A stretch of 64,000 bases of DNA, from the NCBI RefSeq assembly GCF_018687715.1, contig NC_056762.1, forward strand, positions 23,902,864-23,966,863, given 5' to 3'. This DNA comes from Carya illinoinensis. Taxonomy: Eukaryota > Streptophyta > Magnoliopsida > Fagales > Juglandaceae. Positions within the stretch are counted from its first letter, which is position 1, and every line of letters starts with the position of its first letter. The notes below the pieces were generated by a model, which saw nothing but the letters and a program-made list of their open reading frames with translations, had not been told where the DNA came from and searched no databases. The position numbers and the translations under genes are program-made. Positions 11,421 to 23,399 of the stretch are shown piece after piece.

Positions 11421-12708
11421 GATAGGCCCCACAAATCTAGACATAAGATCCATATAATAGTCCACTCCAAAGCCCACAACCAAGGCTTGCACTCTTGGCC
11501 CAACCAAAGCCCAACCCTTGAAGCTGAACGCCTTGTTTTTTCTTTCATTCTTCTAATTGGAGCCCACATACACCATACCATTAGTTTCCCTCTAGCCAAA
11601 GATGTGCCACATGCCCCTAGGGTTTCCACTTGACCATGGTTAGGCTTCTAAATTTAGTTAAGAAGCATTAATCATCTCACACTTGATTAGTAACCTCTAA
11701 ACCATGTTTTTAGCTTAATTTTTCTTTAATTTATTTTTTTCACTTTTATAATCTGAAATTTTGGTTTTTATTATTTATTTGCAATATTCTCAGACTAATT
11801 TAGAAGTTTAACCTTGACCCAATACATGTCAATAAAAGCAAAGCCATGTCAATCCTTAACCCAATACATGTCAATAAAAGCAAAGCCATGTCAATCCTTA
11901 AACTCACCACCAATCAACACCTAGGTGCACCTTCATGTACATTGCACCAAATCACTCCCTAGCCCACACCTTTTACACCATTCTTTCAAGAGAAATTTCA
12001 TCATTTACAGCTCATCTTAACCCTCCTAGTTCAGTTCTAGCATTGGGCAAAGTACCTCCAAGAAACCAAACCAAAATCCAACCATTTCCTTTGGAAATCT
12101 AGTTGGAATCAAACTGAGTGCCCTTAGCTTCTTCAAGGATTTTTCTGCACCAAAACCAGCCACTCCCACTGGGCACCACCCTTGTATTTTTTTCTCTTGG
12201 AAATGATTCAAAGTACTCAAATGCTTACATGGCCAATTTCCTCTCCAAAGCAGCCCAACCGATTGACACAAATAGAGGTAGAAAAACCATCACCCATTTC
12301 GCCCCGTTCATTTTATGCTCAAACATGATCACTTGGCAGCTACTCATGCCTCTCTTCCTCACCTAAAAAAGCCTTGAAATGATGGTCATAAATCCCCCAA
12401 ATCAAACCAAAAGGATTTGACAAAAGAGGATAAAATATCTGAACATCTTTGAAGGAAGCCCAAAACCGTGGCTATGACTTGCTTGTCTTGTAAATTTTTG
12501 TTTAAAAAATCTGAATCAAGCAACCCTTGCACCCAATTATAAATTCTATCCCTATTACATAATGAGTTATGACACTCTAGACCACTATTGAACTGAACCA
12601 AGTGATGTCACCCTTGACATTTTTCACTCAAGCACTCCACCTCCCACCTCCACCACTCACATTCAATTCCTTGTAGCCAAAACCAACGTCCTCCTCCCCT
12701 CTTGAAGC

Positions 12709-12719
12709 CTATAAATACC
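12709..12719 (+). promoter_or_regulatory. TATA box of the large solo LTR
   Basis: CCTATAAATAC is followed by a pyrimidine-rich leader (CTCCAAACCTCTCCTCC), a typical LTR promoter layout. Confidence 0.5.
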
Positions 12720-13739
12720 TACCTCACTTCATAATTTCTCCAAACCTCTCCTCCAAGAGTTCTCTTGAGTCTTGAGAGCATTTCTCTCCCTTAGTAAGCA
12801 ATAGAGTGAAATCGATTGAAGTTCTTGAGAGTTCTTGAGTGAAGTTGTTTTGAGAGCTTTAAGGGCCACGAAAATTGTAAGCTTTCTTGCCTTGGATCTT
12901 ATTTTTCATATCAAGTCTTGATGTTAAGTGTTGAAGTGAAATTTGGTTGAATTTAGAAAAATGTTACCATGCTTAATTCAAAATTAAGGATGGATTTAGT
13001 GTTTAAATTGTTTTAAGTGAGATTTTTAGCTATGGCATGTCTTAGCATATTTTGATATGATTTTTTAATGTCTTAGAATGATAATTGAAGGTTTTATTTT
13101 GAGAATAGAAGTATGCCATGATAGGTTTTAATTCTATCTTGTGTTGATCATCAAAGCATGCACAGTTTTGATAAATCATGCTTATTTTAAGAAGTTTTGA
13201 TTTATTTCACCAAGACTTGATTAGTGAGCATTTTGAAGATCTTGTGATTGAGATAAGTATGAAAATATATGTCTTGGATGAATTTTGAGAGCGTGCTTTT
13301 GTGATTTAGGCTAAGAAGCATCATGCTTGATTAATGGATGATTAATGAAAATTAAGGTTTTTAGCCATGATTTAGTGATGGGATGAAGTTGTTCACCCAA
13401 GAGTTTGATTTTATCATGTCATTAAGGACTATAGTAATTATTTATGATTAAGGAAAATTTCATAAGCATGCATTCATAGAGATCAATAGTTGAAAACATA
13501 CTTAGGCATCAACTAGAGTGCATGCCACGGGTTGGGTATGTTTGAGCTAGTTTCACTTTGAATTTTCCAATTCTAAGGGTATATATGGTTTTTGGAATAT
13601 GAAAAATATAAGGTCCATGATATTTGGTTAAATCTGAGGTTTGTTTGCAAATAGTGAAAAATTAAGACCTTAGTTGCAATTTTTTAGAGTTTAGAGATAT
13701 TTTTGTAAATACCTATTTTTGAAACCTTTTGATTATGAA

Positions 13740-15820
13740 TGTGATGACCCGTTTTTGAGTGTATTTTCGCTGAAATGGTTGTTTTTATTTTAATTAATAT
13801 TTTAGTTATTTATTTTAATTTATTTACATTTTAAAATTGTTTTTAATTTAATTGATGTTGTGTTTTATTTCTTTTAGTTGTTTACAGTTTTTAATATCTT
13901 CGCGGCGGTTTAGTGTTGTTTTTCCCGGACTGAGGTTTAGACCTCGTCTTTTCCCTACATCTCTTTTCCTTTTTCCTTTTCTTTTTTCTTTTTCTCTTTT
14001 TCCTTCTTTCTTTTTCCTTTCTTTTTCTTTTTCTTTTTCTTTTTTTCTTTCTTTTTTCTTTTCCCTCTCTCTCTCCCCGCGTCGACCCCCCCGGCCTCTC
14101 TCTCTCTTCTCTCTCTCTCACGCCGGAACCTTCAGCCGTTCGAACCGCCGCCGTCCGGCCACCGTGTGGCTCACCGCCGGCACCGTTCGGTTCCCCTCCC
14201 TCCGGCGCACCTTCCCACCAATTTCCACCCCCAACCGGCCGGCCGTTTGGCCGGAAAAGCCCTTTGAAGCCCGCACGGCTTTGGCTCCGATCCGCCGCCG
14301 TCGCTCCACCTCCGGCCACCATTTCTTCACCACTTCTTCACTGGTCCCTTGCCATCCTAACCCACCTATTTCCGGCCTCCAACGACCACCGGAACAGCTC
14401 CTACGAGCTAGCTTTCCTTTTTGGGAAATTCGGCCTCTTTCCGGCGATTTCGCCGCCATCCACGGCCAACCACCACTTCCAATAGCTTCACAATCATCCC
14501 TAGACCATTTTCTATCAATCCCAAGTCCTAGTTTGTCCCCGTTCAAAAGTGGGGTTTCACAACCCACAGCCACAGTGAATTTTCACTGTGACGTTGCTTT
14601 TTCTTCGCCGTTTGCAACGCCTCGTGTTTTCTAAAATTGCCATATAGCGCTGTAAGTATTTTCCAAACCCTATTTTCAGACTTAAATGTATATTGCTCTT
14701 TCAATTAATTAATCTGCTGGTTGGTTGATTCCGGACTGAGTCCGAGGAGTTCGGGGGTCGGATGGATGGAGGTCGGAGTTGCCTGTTTATTGTTTTATGT
14801 TGTTGGATTATTTTATTATGCATTGTTATGGCATTGCATGGTGCATGCATGTGTGTTTGTGAAATAGTGTGAAAAGCCTGTGTTTGGCGTAAGTGGTCTT
14901 ACGGGTGCGTGTGTATCACGACCCCAAGCCGGGATGGGGTATTATCCCGGTGGAGCTCCTCTGGTCACTCGGGAGCGGAATAAACTGAGTGATGTCCCCT
15001 GGGTCGTCACTAGATGACGGGAGCGGGGGCTAGGGGTTGCTTGGCTACGAACGCGCCGGGCGCGGAACCGGGCATTGCTCTACGCACCGACTCCGTGGCC
15101 CTTCGCTGGTGAGGGCTAGAGGATGCTTGGCTACGAACGCGCGGGGCGCGGAACTGGGCATCGCTCGTTAGGTGTCACGTGCGTGGTGGTACTCTGCGGT
15201 GTGGCACTGGAGTCAGGGTGTGCGGATGACCCCTAGGGGAGGTCATGGTGCATACGGATAATATGGATTCTGGATTGAGTCGGATAAAGGCCAAATGTGA
15301 CTTTTGGCATGTTTTTCGGAAAGGATGTGTTTTTGGGCCAAATGGGTTTTTTTGGCGTGTGTGGAAAAATCGTGTTTTATGGGCTTTGTGCATTGGGCAT
15401 GTTTCATGCACATTGTTTGAGTTCTATGTGTTTTTTATCTGGTAGTGTTTGGGTTTTACTTACCTGCGGTACCATTTTTGGTTCCGTAGCTTTTGGTGCA
15501 GAGTTGGAGGACGAAGAGGAGGAGGCTGAGCCCTAGGATGCGGCTCCGCCGGGTTGCTGATGCTAAGCTTTATATTATGTTTAAAACTGTATTTGTGTTT
15601 TTGTAATATTTCATTTATGTATGTTTTAAACAGCTTGTATTACGTTAAGAACAATTCTGGTACTTAGTTATGACTTTCGTTATCCGCTGCGTGTTTCTTT
15701 GTGCACATCTGTTGCCTTTGCACACACTTGGCACCCGTCGATAGGATGGTGACCCGGGTTGTCACCATCCGGACGTCTCGATTTTCCCGTGTTCGGGCGT
15801 GGGGATTTGGGGGCATCACA
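13740..15820 (+). mobile_element. Tekay-type solo LTR (copy B)
   Basis: This 2081-bp LTR starts TGTGATGACCCG and ends GGGGGCATCACA. It is flanked by a perfect ATGAA duplication at 13735-13739 and 15821-15825. There is no internal region, so it is a solo LTR produced by LTR-LTR recombination. It is closely similar to copy A, including the CT-rich tract (about 13965-14120) and the 86-bp internal duplication. It sits inside the 10544-17175 LTR and is therefore the younger of the two. Confidence 0.93.
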
Positions 15821-17180
15821 ATGAACGTTTTCAGTAGTAGTAGAAATCATAACTTAGTAAGAATTTAATTTCAATTGCTACGATATTTCCAAACTCAGGA
15901 GGTTTTTACGTTGGCCTCTAACTTACACATTGATAATTTATTTATGATTTATTGATAAATGCCACATTCATATTATAATTGTCATTTTGAGTAAAAAATA
16001 TCATGTTATTTGATACATTGAGTGCATACTTACATGACATGTGATATTTTCACCATTTTTAGTATATTGCATATAAATGTGATTTTCACACGAAATTTTG
16101 CTACACATACATGCCATGAACTACATTTTTTCAAAGGCTAGGATGGGAAATTATCCTAGTGGAAATCCTCTGTCCACTTTAGAGTGTTTAAAAATGGAAT
16201 AGTAACCCCTGGGTTAACAAAGAACAGTCAATAAGCTTTGAATGGGTTCTTTTCAAAGAATGCTGAAGCGAAATCAAATGTTATGACACCTGATGCTGGT
16301 GGGTATACATGTTATTATATTATAATGTTATGTTATGTTACCAATGCAATGAAAATGAGTGTGCAGACAATGTAGTTTCAACGTGAGTTGTATTACGATC
16401 ACCAACAGGTACCCATAGTGCATATGGGGAATTATGACTATATCATAAGTTATGAAATTATGATTAAATATGAATTGCTAATTATGATGAAACATTATGA
16501 TACTTTTGTCAGTTAAAGTGAAAAATGTTCTCCGAAAGAAAATCTGCATTAAATGTTTTTTGAAAAATGTTAAGGAGCTTGGATAGGAGACAAATATTGA
16601 TTTCTTTTGCATATCATTGCATGCATCTGATGTTTATCATTAATCATGCATATTTTATATCTGTGCAAGTTGGTTGTTTAACTTACTAAGATTTCAAGGA
16701 ATCTCACTATGGTAGTCCCACTACCATTCCCCTAAAATGGTAGAAGTTGTGTCAATATCGGCATATGATGAGCAAGATAAACTGTTGGCTTTGGATGATT
16801 GAGGAGGAGCTTGATCTGGAAAGGAGGTTGGACTTGATTTTAACTTTCATAGTAATGGCTCTATATGCTATAGAGTAGATACGAGAGTTAGTCTGATTTT
16901 GTAGATTATGTTTTATGGAGATTCTATCTCCCACGTTATGTTGAACTCAAGTAGACCTCTTAAGTGAGGAAGTACCTATTTAGGGTTTATAAATCATTGG
17001 GATGTTTAGTTCATTCTGGCATTAATTATTTTTATCACCCTTATTTCCGCTGCGATTATTGCAAACTAGGATGTATTACATATTAACTATCATGAATAAG
17101 GGTATGTAACCTTGTGTTATATGTCCTAACACTACACGTCTCCGTTCCATTCTAAGCGGAGGTTGGGTCGTCACAGTTGT

Positions 17181-17873
17181 GAAGTCTTGAGTAGTTCTAC
17201 AACATTAGAAATGTTGATTAATGAGCAGACACTATGAGTGGAGGCAGATGTGTGTGTTCGATCCAAGCAATTTATAATCATGTCTTCAAGCAAGGAATCA
17301 TTGATTATTGCCTTGAAAAATTTGAAAAAAAAAAAAATTAAAACAAAGAGAAATTTTTGAAAATGTAACAGTTATATGTTGAAGTAATAAATTAATAATG
17401 TTTACCTTAAAATTAAAAAAAAAAAGGAAAAACATGTATTACCACTTTTGCAATAATGTTGTGTCAGAAATTATAAGATTCATTGTAAACACACTTGTTA
17501 GTTGAGATAATAAAGAAAGTCCTATGTTAGAAAGATGTGTTAGATCTTATGGTATAAGCATAATATATCAAACAAAAATATAAACTTCTTATTTTTTAAT
17601 AATACTATTGTAAGAAATAACTTTTAATCGTTTGGCAAGAAGGGTGGGGGAGCGCAATTTGTTTTCAGTTTTGTTTGCTTTCAACAAGATTCAAATTGCC
17701 TAAAAGTGAATCTTTTTTTTTTTTTTTAATGCAGATGAGCAACAAAATTATATGATTTTTAAATTCATATATTATTAATATTACATGTTAATAATATATT
17801 ATAATATCATTTTTTTCTTTAATGATTTAAGGAAAAATAAGTTCTTCCTCGAATCTATTTTCATCTAAAAATG
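17181..17873. other. AT-rich intergenic sequence
   Basis: Contains poly-A and poly-T runs (17324-17342, 17711-17728). No gene or element boundary recognised. Confidence 0.5.
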
Positions 17874-18063
17874 CCTGGTTTGGATACCAAATATTCAACT
17901 ATCTTATCTTATCTAATTATTACAAAATTTTCAAATTCACATACAAAATATAATCAACAATTCAAAATTTTCAAATTTTAAAACAAAATTAAATTAAAAA
18001 AAATTATAATATAACAATATTTTATTTAATTTTCAACAAAACATATCATTTGAATTGTGTAAC
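17874..18063 (-). mobile_element. MITE, AT-rich family (copy 1)
   Basis: Its reverse complement clearly matches the MITE at 33764-34017: both share TTTGAAAATTTTGAATTGTT, a TAATxATTAGAT block and a terminal TATxCCAAAC end. The end here reads CCTGGTTTGGATACC on the plus strand. It is non-coding and about 190 bp. Boundaries are approximate and the superfamily is unknown. Confidence 0.6.
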
Positions 18064-19268
18064 CAATTTTTTTTTTTTTTATGGGGGGGATTGGGCCAGA
18101 AGAGATAACTGAAAATTGACATGCATGGAGAGTTCTGGCTTTTATTTACTCTGTTGTACACTGATGAATGGTGTGGTATGATGCGGTTTTTGTTGGAACT
18201 AAAGGGGCTACAAAACAAAAATAGTGAGAGAAAGTTTGTTTTAAGGCACGTTACAAATGTCATTTTCCTTAAGACAATATTTACTCCTACCAATTACGGT
18301 ATGCACATGGGTTACAAGCGAATTTATCTTCAAGATACAATGAAGCTCAGAACAAGTCTATTTGTCTAATTGAATTATGCACATATGAAATTAGACTCCG
18401 AATACCCTCTAAATTTGCCATTCAACCAAGATATTAGAAATCTATTTTCTCATAAATGAACAAATTCTAATAAGTTATTTTGTACATGTCCATTTTCAGC
18501 GTACTTATTTTGATTGATTAATGCAAGCATTCATATTCCTTCTGATGGGGCGAGTACGTAGCTTTTTGTGTTGTTTCCACTTATCAGATGTTTGGGATAA
18601 AGAAGTGGGACTCTACTCAACTAATCAAGGCTATGGAGTCTGTTGGCACAACTGTTGAAAGTTTAATTGTAAGTAAATTTGAAAAGATAGTTACTGCATC
18701 TATGGTATTAGTCCAAATTTACATCTCTGATGTTAACCATGCTTATTATTGGTGATTGTTCAAGTGGATCAATAAGTCTCTACTGTATCTAACATATATG
18801 GTTATTGAAGCTAGACCAAAGAATGGTGTTGTCCCAGAATTGCATCAGTATAGTTCACAAACATTGTTAAGGCAAATTGGGACATAGCTTTGGATAGATG
18901 GAAAAAGGAGAAAGATCGAGTGAGTTGTTCTCTAATTTTTTTCTGTATACAATCTGAAGTATTGGAAGATCACAAACCTTTTCTTTTCAAAGAAAAGATG
19001 GACTTTCTAGAAGGCTCAATTTTTCTTCATTTAAGAAGATTACCACTAATCTTAATACGCTTCACTTCATATCATGTTATTATGACAGATTTTATAGTTG
19101 AATTACTGGGAGATTGGAGAAGCCACTAAAATAAAAAGTCTCAAATTATTTATTAAAAGAGTAAAAGAGTGGTTTATTTGTTTTTTGAAGAGTATTTAAG
19201 GAAACCCAATAACAATGGTAGCAAAGATGAAAATCATGAATTTTCATAAGGGTGGCTCTACCGCCACT
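18064..19268. other. Intergenic sequence without a supported gene
   Basis: Short open frames exist (18121-18369, 18890-19129), but none resembles a known protein and codon content follows the local AT bias. Confidence 0.5.
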
Positions 19269-19412
19269 GCTAGGTGCTCCCGCTTGCTTTTTTTCACATG
19301 CATTTTTTAATACTTTTAAATATTTTTAAAAAAATAAACAATCATTAAAAAATAATTATTTAATTATTAAGTAAAAAAAATTAAAAAACAAATCCTAGCG
19401 GGAGCCCCTAGC
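19269..19412. mobile_element. Small foldback/MITE-like element
   Basis: An inverted repeat, GCTAGGTGCTCCCGC at 19269-19283 against GCGGGAGCCCCTAGC at 19398-19412 (one mismatch), bounds an AT-rich core. The total length is 144 bp, and extending by a few bases keeps most positions paired. There is no coding capacity. A target-site duplication could not be settled by eye. Confidence 0.55.
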
Positions 19413-20149
19413 AGGAAGACTAGCATTTTCCTTTTCAGATTATATGTTAAAGAAATCTTGATTGCACACAATATTACAACAAAAGTACTATAAATGAATC
19501 AGAGACAGGTTATTCTACAATGAATTGCACATCAATTATTTGAGGCTTTTCCTAATTACACACAAACTATTGTAATCATTCGCATACGAGTTGGTCCAGT
19601 CTTTTGAGTTATTTTCGAGTAGTTGGATGTTAGCCACCCGGCAGACAAGGTGGTTGACATGCATACAACCAAAATAGGGAAAAGTGTCTAAAAAAAATAT
19701 AGTTGTTTGTTATGCTTAATTTTTTGTTTTCGTTAAAAAAGTTTTATTTTTGAGTCTGTATAAATTAGGACACACATGACTTCACAATATTGCTGATGTG
19801 ATAATATCTAATTTACAAGAAAAAATTATAAGTTTAAATATTTGAAATCAGAATCCAAAGGAAAGAGTTATAAGAACAATTATTTGTAACTTCATTCCTT
19901 ATAATTTGAAATTTATTCATACTCATGATCTCTTATCACTAACCCCACAGTTCAACATTAACCTGGCCTATTATTTATATTACAACATGACCAAGAACAC
20001 TTCTGCTGACAAAGCATACAATACAATACAATACCCTAGTAACTAGAGAGAAACTAAGAATCAATTACATAGTAACCCATGCAATGATCATACTTATATC
20101 TAATAAAACATCAAAATATTATTAAAATTGAAAGAGCTTTCTAATAGAT
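19413..20149. other. Intergenic sequence, 3' side of the expansin-like gene
   Basis: No features beyond short repeats such as ATACAATACAAT near 20020. It should contain the 3' UTR and poly(A) site of the minus-strand gene to its right. Confidence 0.45.
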
Positions 20150-21853
20150 TTAGAGCTGAATGTTTGAGTCATAAGCAACCCCAGCGTTCCACAAAGCAGG
20201 CAGATCATTTTTGGATTCCACCCATTTGCTGCGACGCACTTGAAACCTTAATTTTATTGAACCACTTGGTACTGGATTAGACATGTCCCACACTGCCCCG
20301 AAGGCTTTACGCATGCCCTTCCACTGTTTGCAATCCTTCTGCAAGCACCATTAAATGAATAAAGAGGCCAATCCATCCATCAGTTTATAACAATGATCAT
20401 CATCTCATTTGCTCAATACATATCTTTTGATAAAAACTTATATATGCAAATTTAGAGCGTGCAAGTTGCGATATAAACTCTTCAATAGAAAAGTAAAAGT
20501 CATTAGAAAATTCTCTTTTTTTCAAAGGCTTGCTCCAAACTCTCAAAGGCTTGGAGTTTTATAAATTCATACAACATTACCGGAAGAATTATATGAATAT
20601 ACCTGACACAATTGGACGGCGGTGATGTCATTTATACCGGCTGCATATATGACCGCTATAGCTAGATAATTAGGATATCTGCTTTTCTCATGGACTTTGA
20701 ACATAAGGTTGTGACCAGGGTAGCGGCATGAGATCCTCCGGTATTCTATGTCTATCACACCACGAGCAAACAACTCCTTGGCCCCTTTGTAACCACGGCG
20801 TGCCAATCTTGCATAGGCACGGGAGCTTAGTATGAAGTCAGTTTTGTCACCTCCACCATAGTCAGTCACCACCACGTTCACTCCACGCTCACTGCAATAT
20901 TGTGATGATCTGCACCTAACCTGAAGAGTCATCATCAACAAAACCACTAATCATACATGCTATATATATTATTATTAATATCAATGGAGACCGAGTAAAG
21001 CAAATTATATGGGTTACTTTTTCATTAGGGCTATCTAACACAATGATTGTCCTTGAGCTTCATATGATAGGAAGGTGTTTCGAGTTAAAGCAAGTTCAAA
21101 TAGGTTGGGGTAGACGTCCCCTGCAAGCTAGTGTGCTATGCTTTATTCAAAACACTTATCCACTTAATTATTTATGTAATAGTACCATGCATTATATTAT
21201 TTATAAGTTTAGTGAGTACATAAAATATTACTTGTTATGGAGCCCATTATATTTATTGAAAAGTTCAAATATTAATATTTTCTTCGATAAGTTGATGTGA
21301 CAAGCTTCTAATTCAGCAGTGTATTTGATGAGTCAAGACATAGCCTTGTAATTTTACCCGATAGCATGCACCACAACCAGTTCCATTCCTATACAGCTTA
21401 GAGACTCCAGCCACGTTGCCATCATTGACAGTCCTTCCGAATTCTCCAAACCCACAAGCTTCTCCTATATGATCACCATTTCATGAGCTCAACTGTACAT
21501 AGATGATGTATAAACCGAATAATTTTTACACATTGCTAATAATTGGTATTAATTAGTATTTGGTAGAGAAAGAAAGTTGCTCAAAAAAAGTTGAGCAAAT
21601 AATTCTTTCAGCATGCATGCACAGAATAACTTGTAATGCATAGTTATGAATAACTCCAAATTGGTAGCCAAATAATATCTAAAAGTGTATATGCAGACGT
21701 ACTTGGAGTCCCATCGGAGTTTCGACTACCGTAGTAGGTTGCTCTTGATGAGTAAGTAAAAACGTCTTGAGAGGCGTATAGAGCAGGCAAGAACAGTACC
21801 ATGCAGATCACACAAAGAATACCAACTTGGTTTTCAAGTACTACAAGCCCCAT
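20150..21853 (-). CDS. EXLB1: Expansin-like B protein, four exons
   Basis: Minus-strand exons are 21853-21703, 21464-21358, 20920-20603 and 20338-20150. All three introns are GT-AG and the phases fit, giving 765 nt or 254 residues, the usual size for expansin-like B. Exon 1 encodes a signal peptide (hydrophobic stretch to about residue 29, likely cleavage after ALYAS) and the start of the DPBB domain (FTYSSRATYYGS). Exon 2 carries CGFGEFGRTVNDG and NGTGCGACY. Exon 3 carries VTDYGGGDKTDFILS and IEYRRISCRYPGHN. Exon 4 carries the C-terminal beta-sandwich (FGAVWDM, AGVAYDSNIQL). The HFD motif of true expansins reads TDF here, as expected for the EXLB class. The protein should be secreted to the cell wall; wall-loosening activity has not been shown for the class as far as I know. 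No disabling change was seen. Confidence 0.92.
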
Positions 21854-21990
21854 ATCTTAATGGCAAGGTTTCTTGATAAAGGGTAAGCTAACGGAAGAAA
21901 GAGACCAAAACTAAAGCTCTAATCAAGAAGCATGCAGATAGAGTTTCAGAGGAACATGGACGAGGAGGCTAATCAGAATTGGGAAGTATA

Positions 21991-22001
21991 ACATTTATAG
22001 G
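21991..22001 (-). promoter_or_regulatory. TATA box of the expansin-like B gene
   Basis: The minus strand reads CCTATAAATGT, about 140 bp upstream of the ATG at 21853, a normal distance for a plant promoter with a roughly 100-bp leader. Confidence 0.6.
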
Positions 22002-23399
22002 ACGAAAAGGTCATGTGTTGAGGCGAGAGATAGGCACCTTTTTCTCCCACTTAGGGAGAAAGGAATTATATTTAGAATTATATTTGTATTATTAATGTCA
22101 AATGTATGTAGTACTGGGTGCTAATTGAAATATATATATATAATTAATTTTAGGAAAAATATTAATATTAATAAAAAATAATATTTTATTATTATTTAGA
22201 CTCAAAGTTTCATAATGTAATACAAGAGTTTTTTTTAATGGAAAAAACAATCTAAAAAACATGTGATTTTACATTTACATATAGAGAAACCAATGCTTTA
22301 GAGCAAACTAAATTCTCAATGGATTATCTATTTATTTTTTATATAATAAAGAAATAATATTTTTAATTAATTTATTTTTTTCACATTTACCATTTTACCA
22401 TTTTACCAATTATATATTAATAAATAATTAAATGTATGGTTAATCATATTCTACCAAGAAAAGAAATGCAATGCACAGCATAGATCATTTTTATTTTGCA
22501 TTTACTTTAACATAAATTAACTGTCTATACACTGCATAATCCACTACACAGGATATTTTGTCCTAAAAGCTCCGAACAGATATTTTGTATTTAACCTTTG
22601 AGATATTTGGTCTATTGCTCTTAATATTGAGTACCCCTCGAGAATATTTCTGGAATAAAAATCAATGTGCGCATATTTATCTGTTATGGTACTAGAATGA
22701 TATGTTTGGGAATTCATTGGCAACTTTTCTTTGTGATCTTTTGCCTCTTGCCAGCTAGCGCCTTGATCTGTGATCTGTTACCCCATTATCTAGAAATAGT
22801 CTCGGCATCATCATTATATATTTTTTTAATGGGAAAAGCAATGTCATTGGTCCCATCAACATATTCATGTCAATCCAAACGGCTTGTTGAATGGGACAGT
22901 CAGAGTATATCTCTCTCATTTTTTTTTCTCTGTCAATGGAGACTAGTATTAATTAGACTGCATCATCAAGCGTTCGAGATGATGAATTTTTTATTGTTAC
23001 TTTTCACTTTGATTCAAATAATAGAACTTTAACAAAACTTTTTTCCGTGTACAAAATTTTCTTATTTAATAAAATAAAACGGAGAGAGAAACAATATTAT
23101 ATTCAAACAACAAAAAGTAAATGCGACTTACTATTTTTTTAATAATAATAATAATAGGATTAAAAACGAACGACTTATTACATACATAAAACTTGACAAT
23201 AGAGATATATTAACAATAAATATTTTTTCAAATGCTAATTTAAAACATGGTTAAATAAATAATATGGTCTAATTTGGATTCCACATGATATAAATATCAA
23301 TAAATAATAATCTCTCGACAAATTTGAAATGACTCATTAAACCTAATTTAGGCCCACTAGGACTATCTATATCCCGAGCCTAGAAATATTGGGTTGATT
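22002..23399. other. AT-rich upstream and intergenic region
   Basis: Contains TA-rich (22131-22145) and AAT (23142-23157) microsatellite-like runs. The longest frame (22667-23032, plus) has no recognisable similarity. Confidence 0.5.

Larger units (their letters stand above)
10544..17175 (+). mobile_element. Large solo LTR (about 4.5 kb net) holding a nested solo LTR
   Basis: It begins TGTACCACCCCGCC and ends GGTTGGGTCGTCACA, flanked by GTTGT at 10539-10543 and again at 17176-17180, a perfect 5-bp target-site duplication. Subtracting the nested insertion (13740-15820 plus one ATGAA) leaves about 4546 bp. No gag or pol coding was seen, so it is best read as a solo LTR left by recombination of a Ty3/gypsy element. 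A TATA box lies at 12709-12719. Its 3' part (16137-16215) shares wording with the Tekay LTRs in this window, suggesting related families. Confidence 0.72.

Noticed and set aside
13852..14634. 260-codon open frame with related frames at 2787-3341 and 44661-45173
   Set aside because: It lies wholly within Tekay LTR copies, over a CT-rich tract and GC-rich leader. Composition explains the openness, and it ends or shifts differently in each copy.
18600..19129. Possible host exon (TTVESLIVSKFEKIVTASMV and neighbours)
   Set aside because: Short, several stops, no recognisable domain or splice pattern.
22667..23032. 121-codon plus-strand frame with hydrophobic stretches
   Set aside because: AT-rich intergenic sequence, no family similarity, no splice or promoter context; the hydrophobic look follows T-rich codons.
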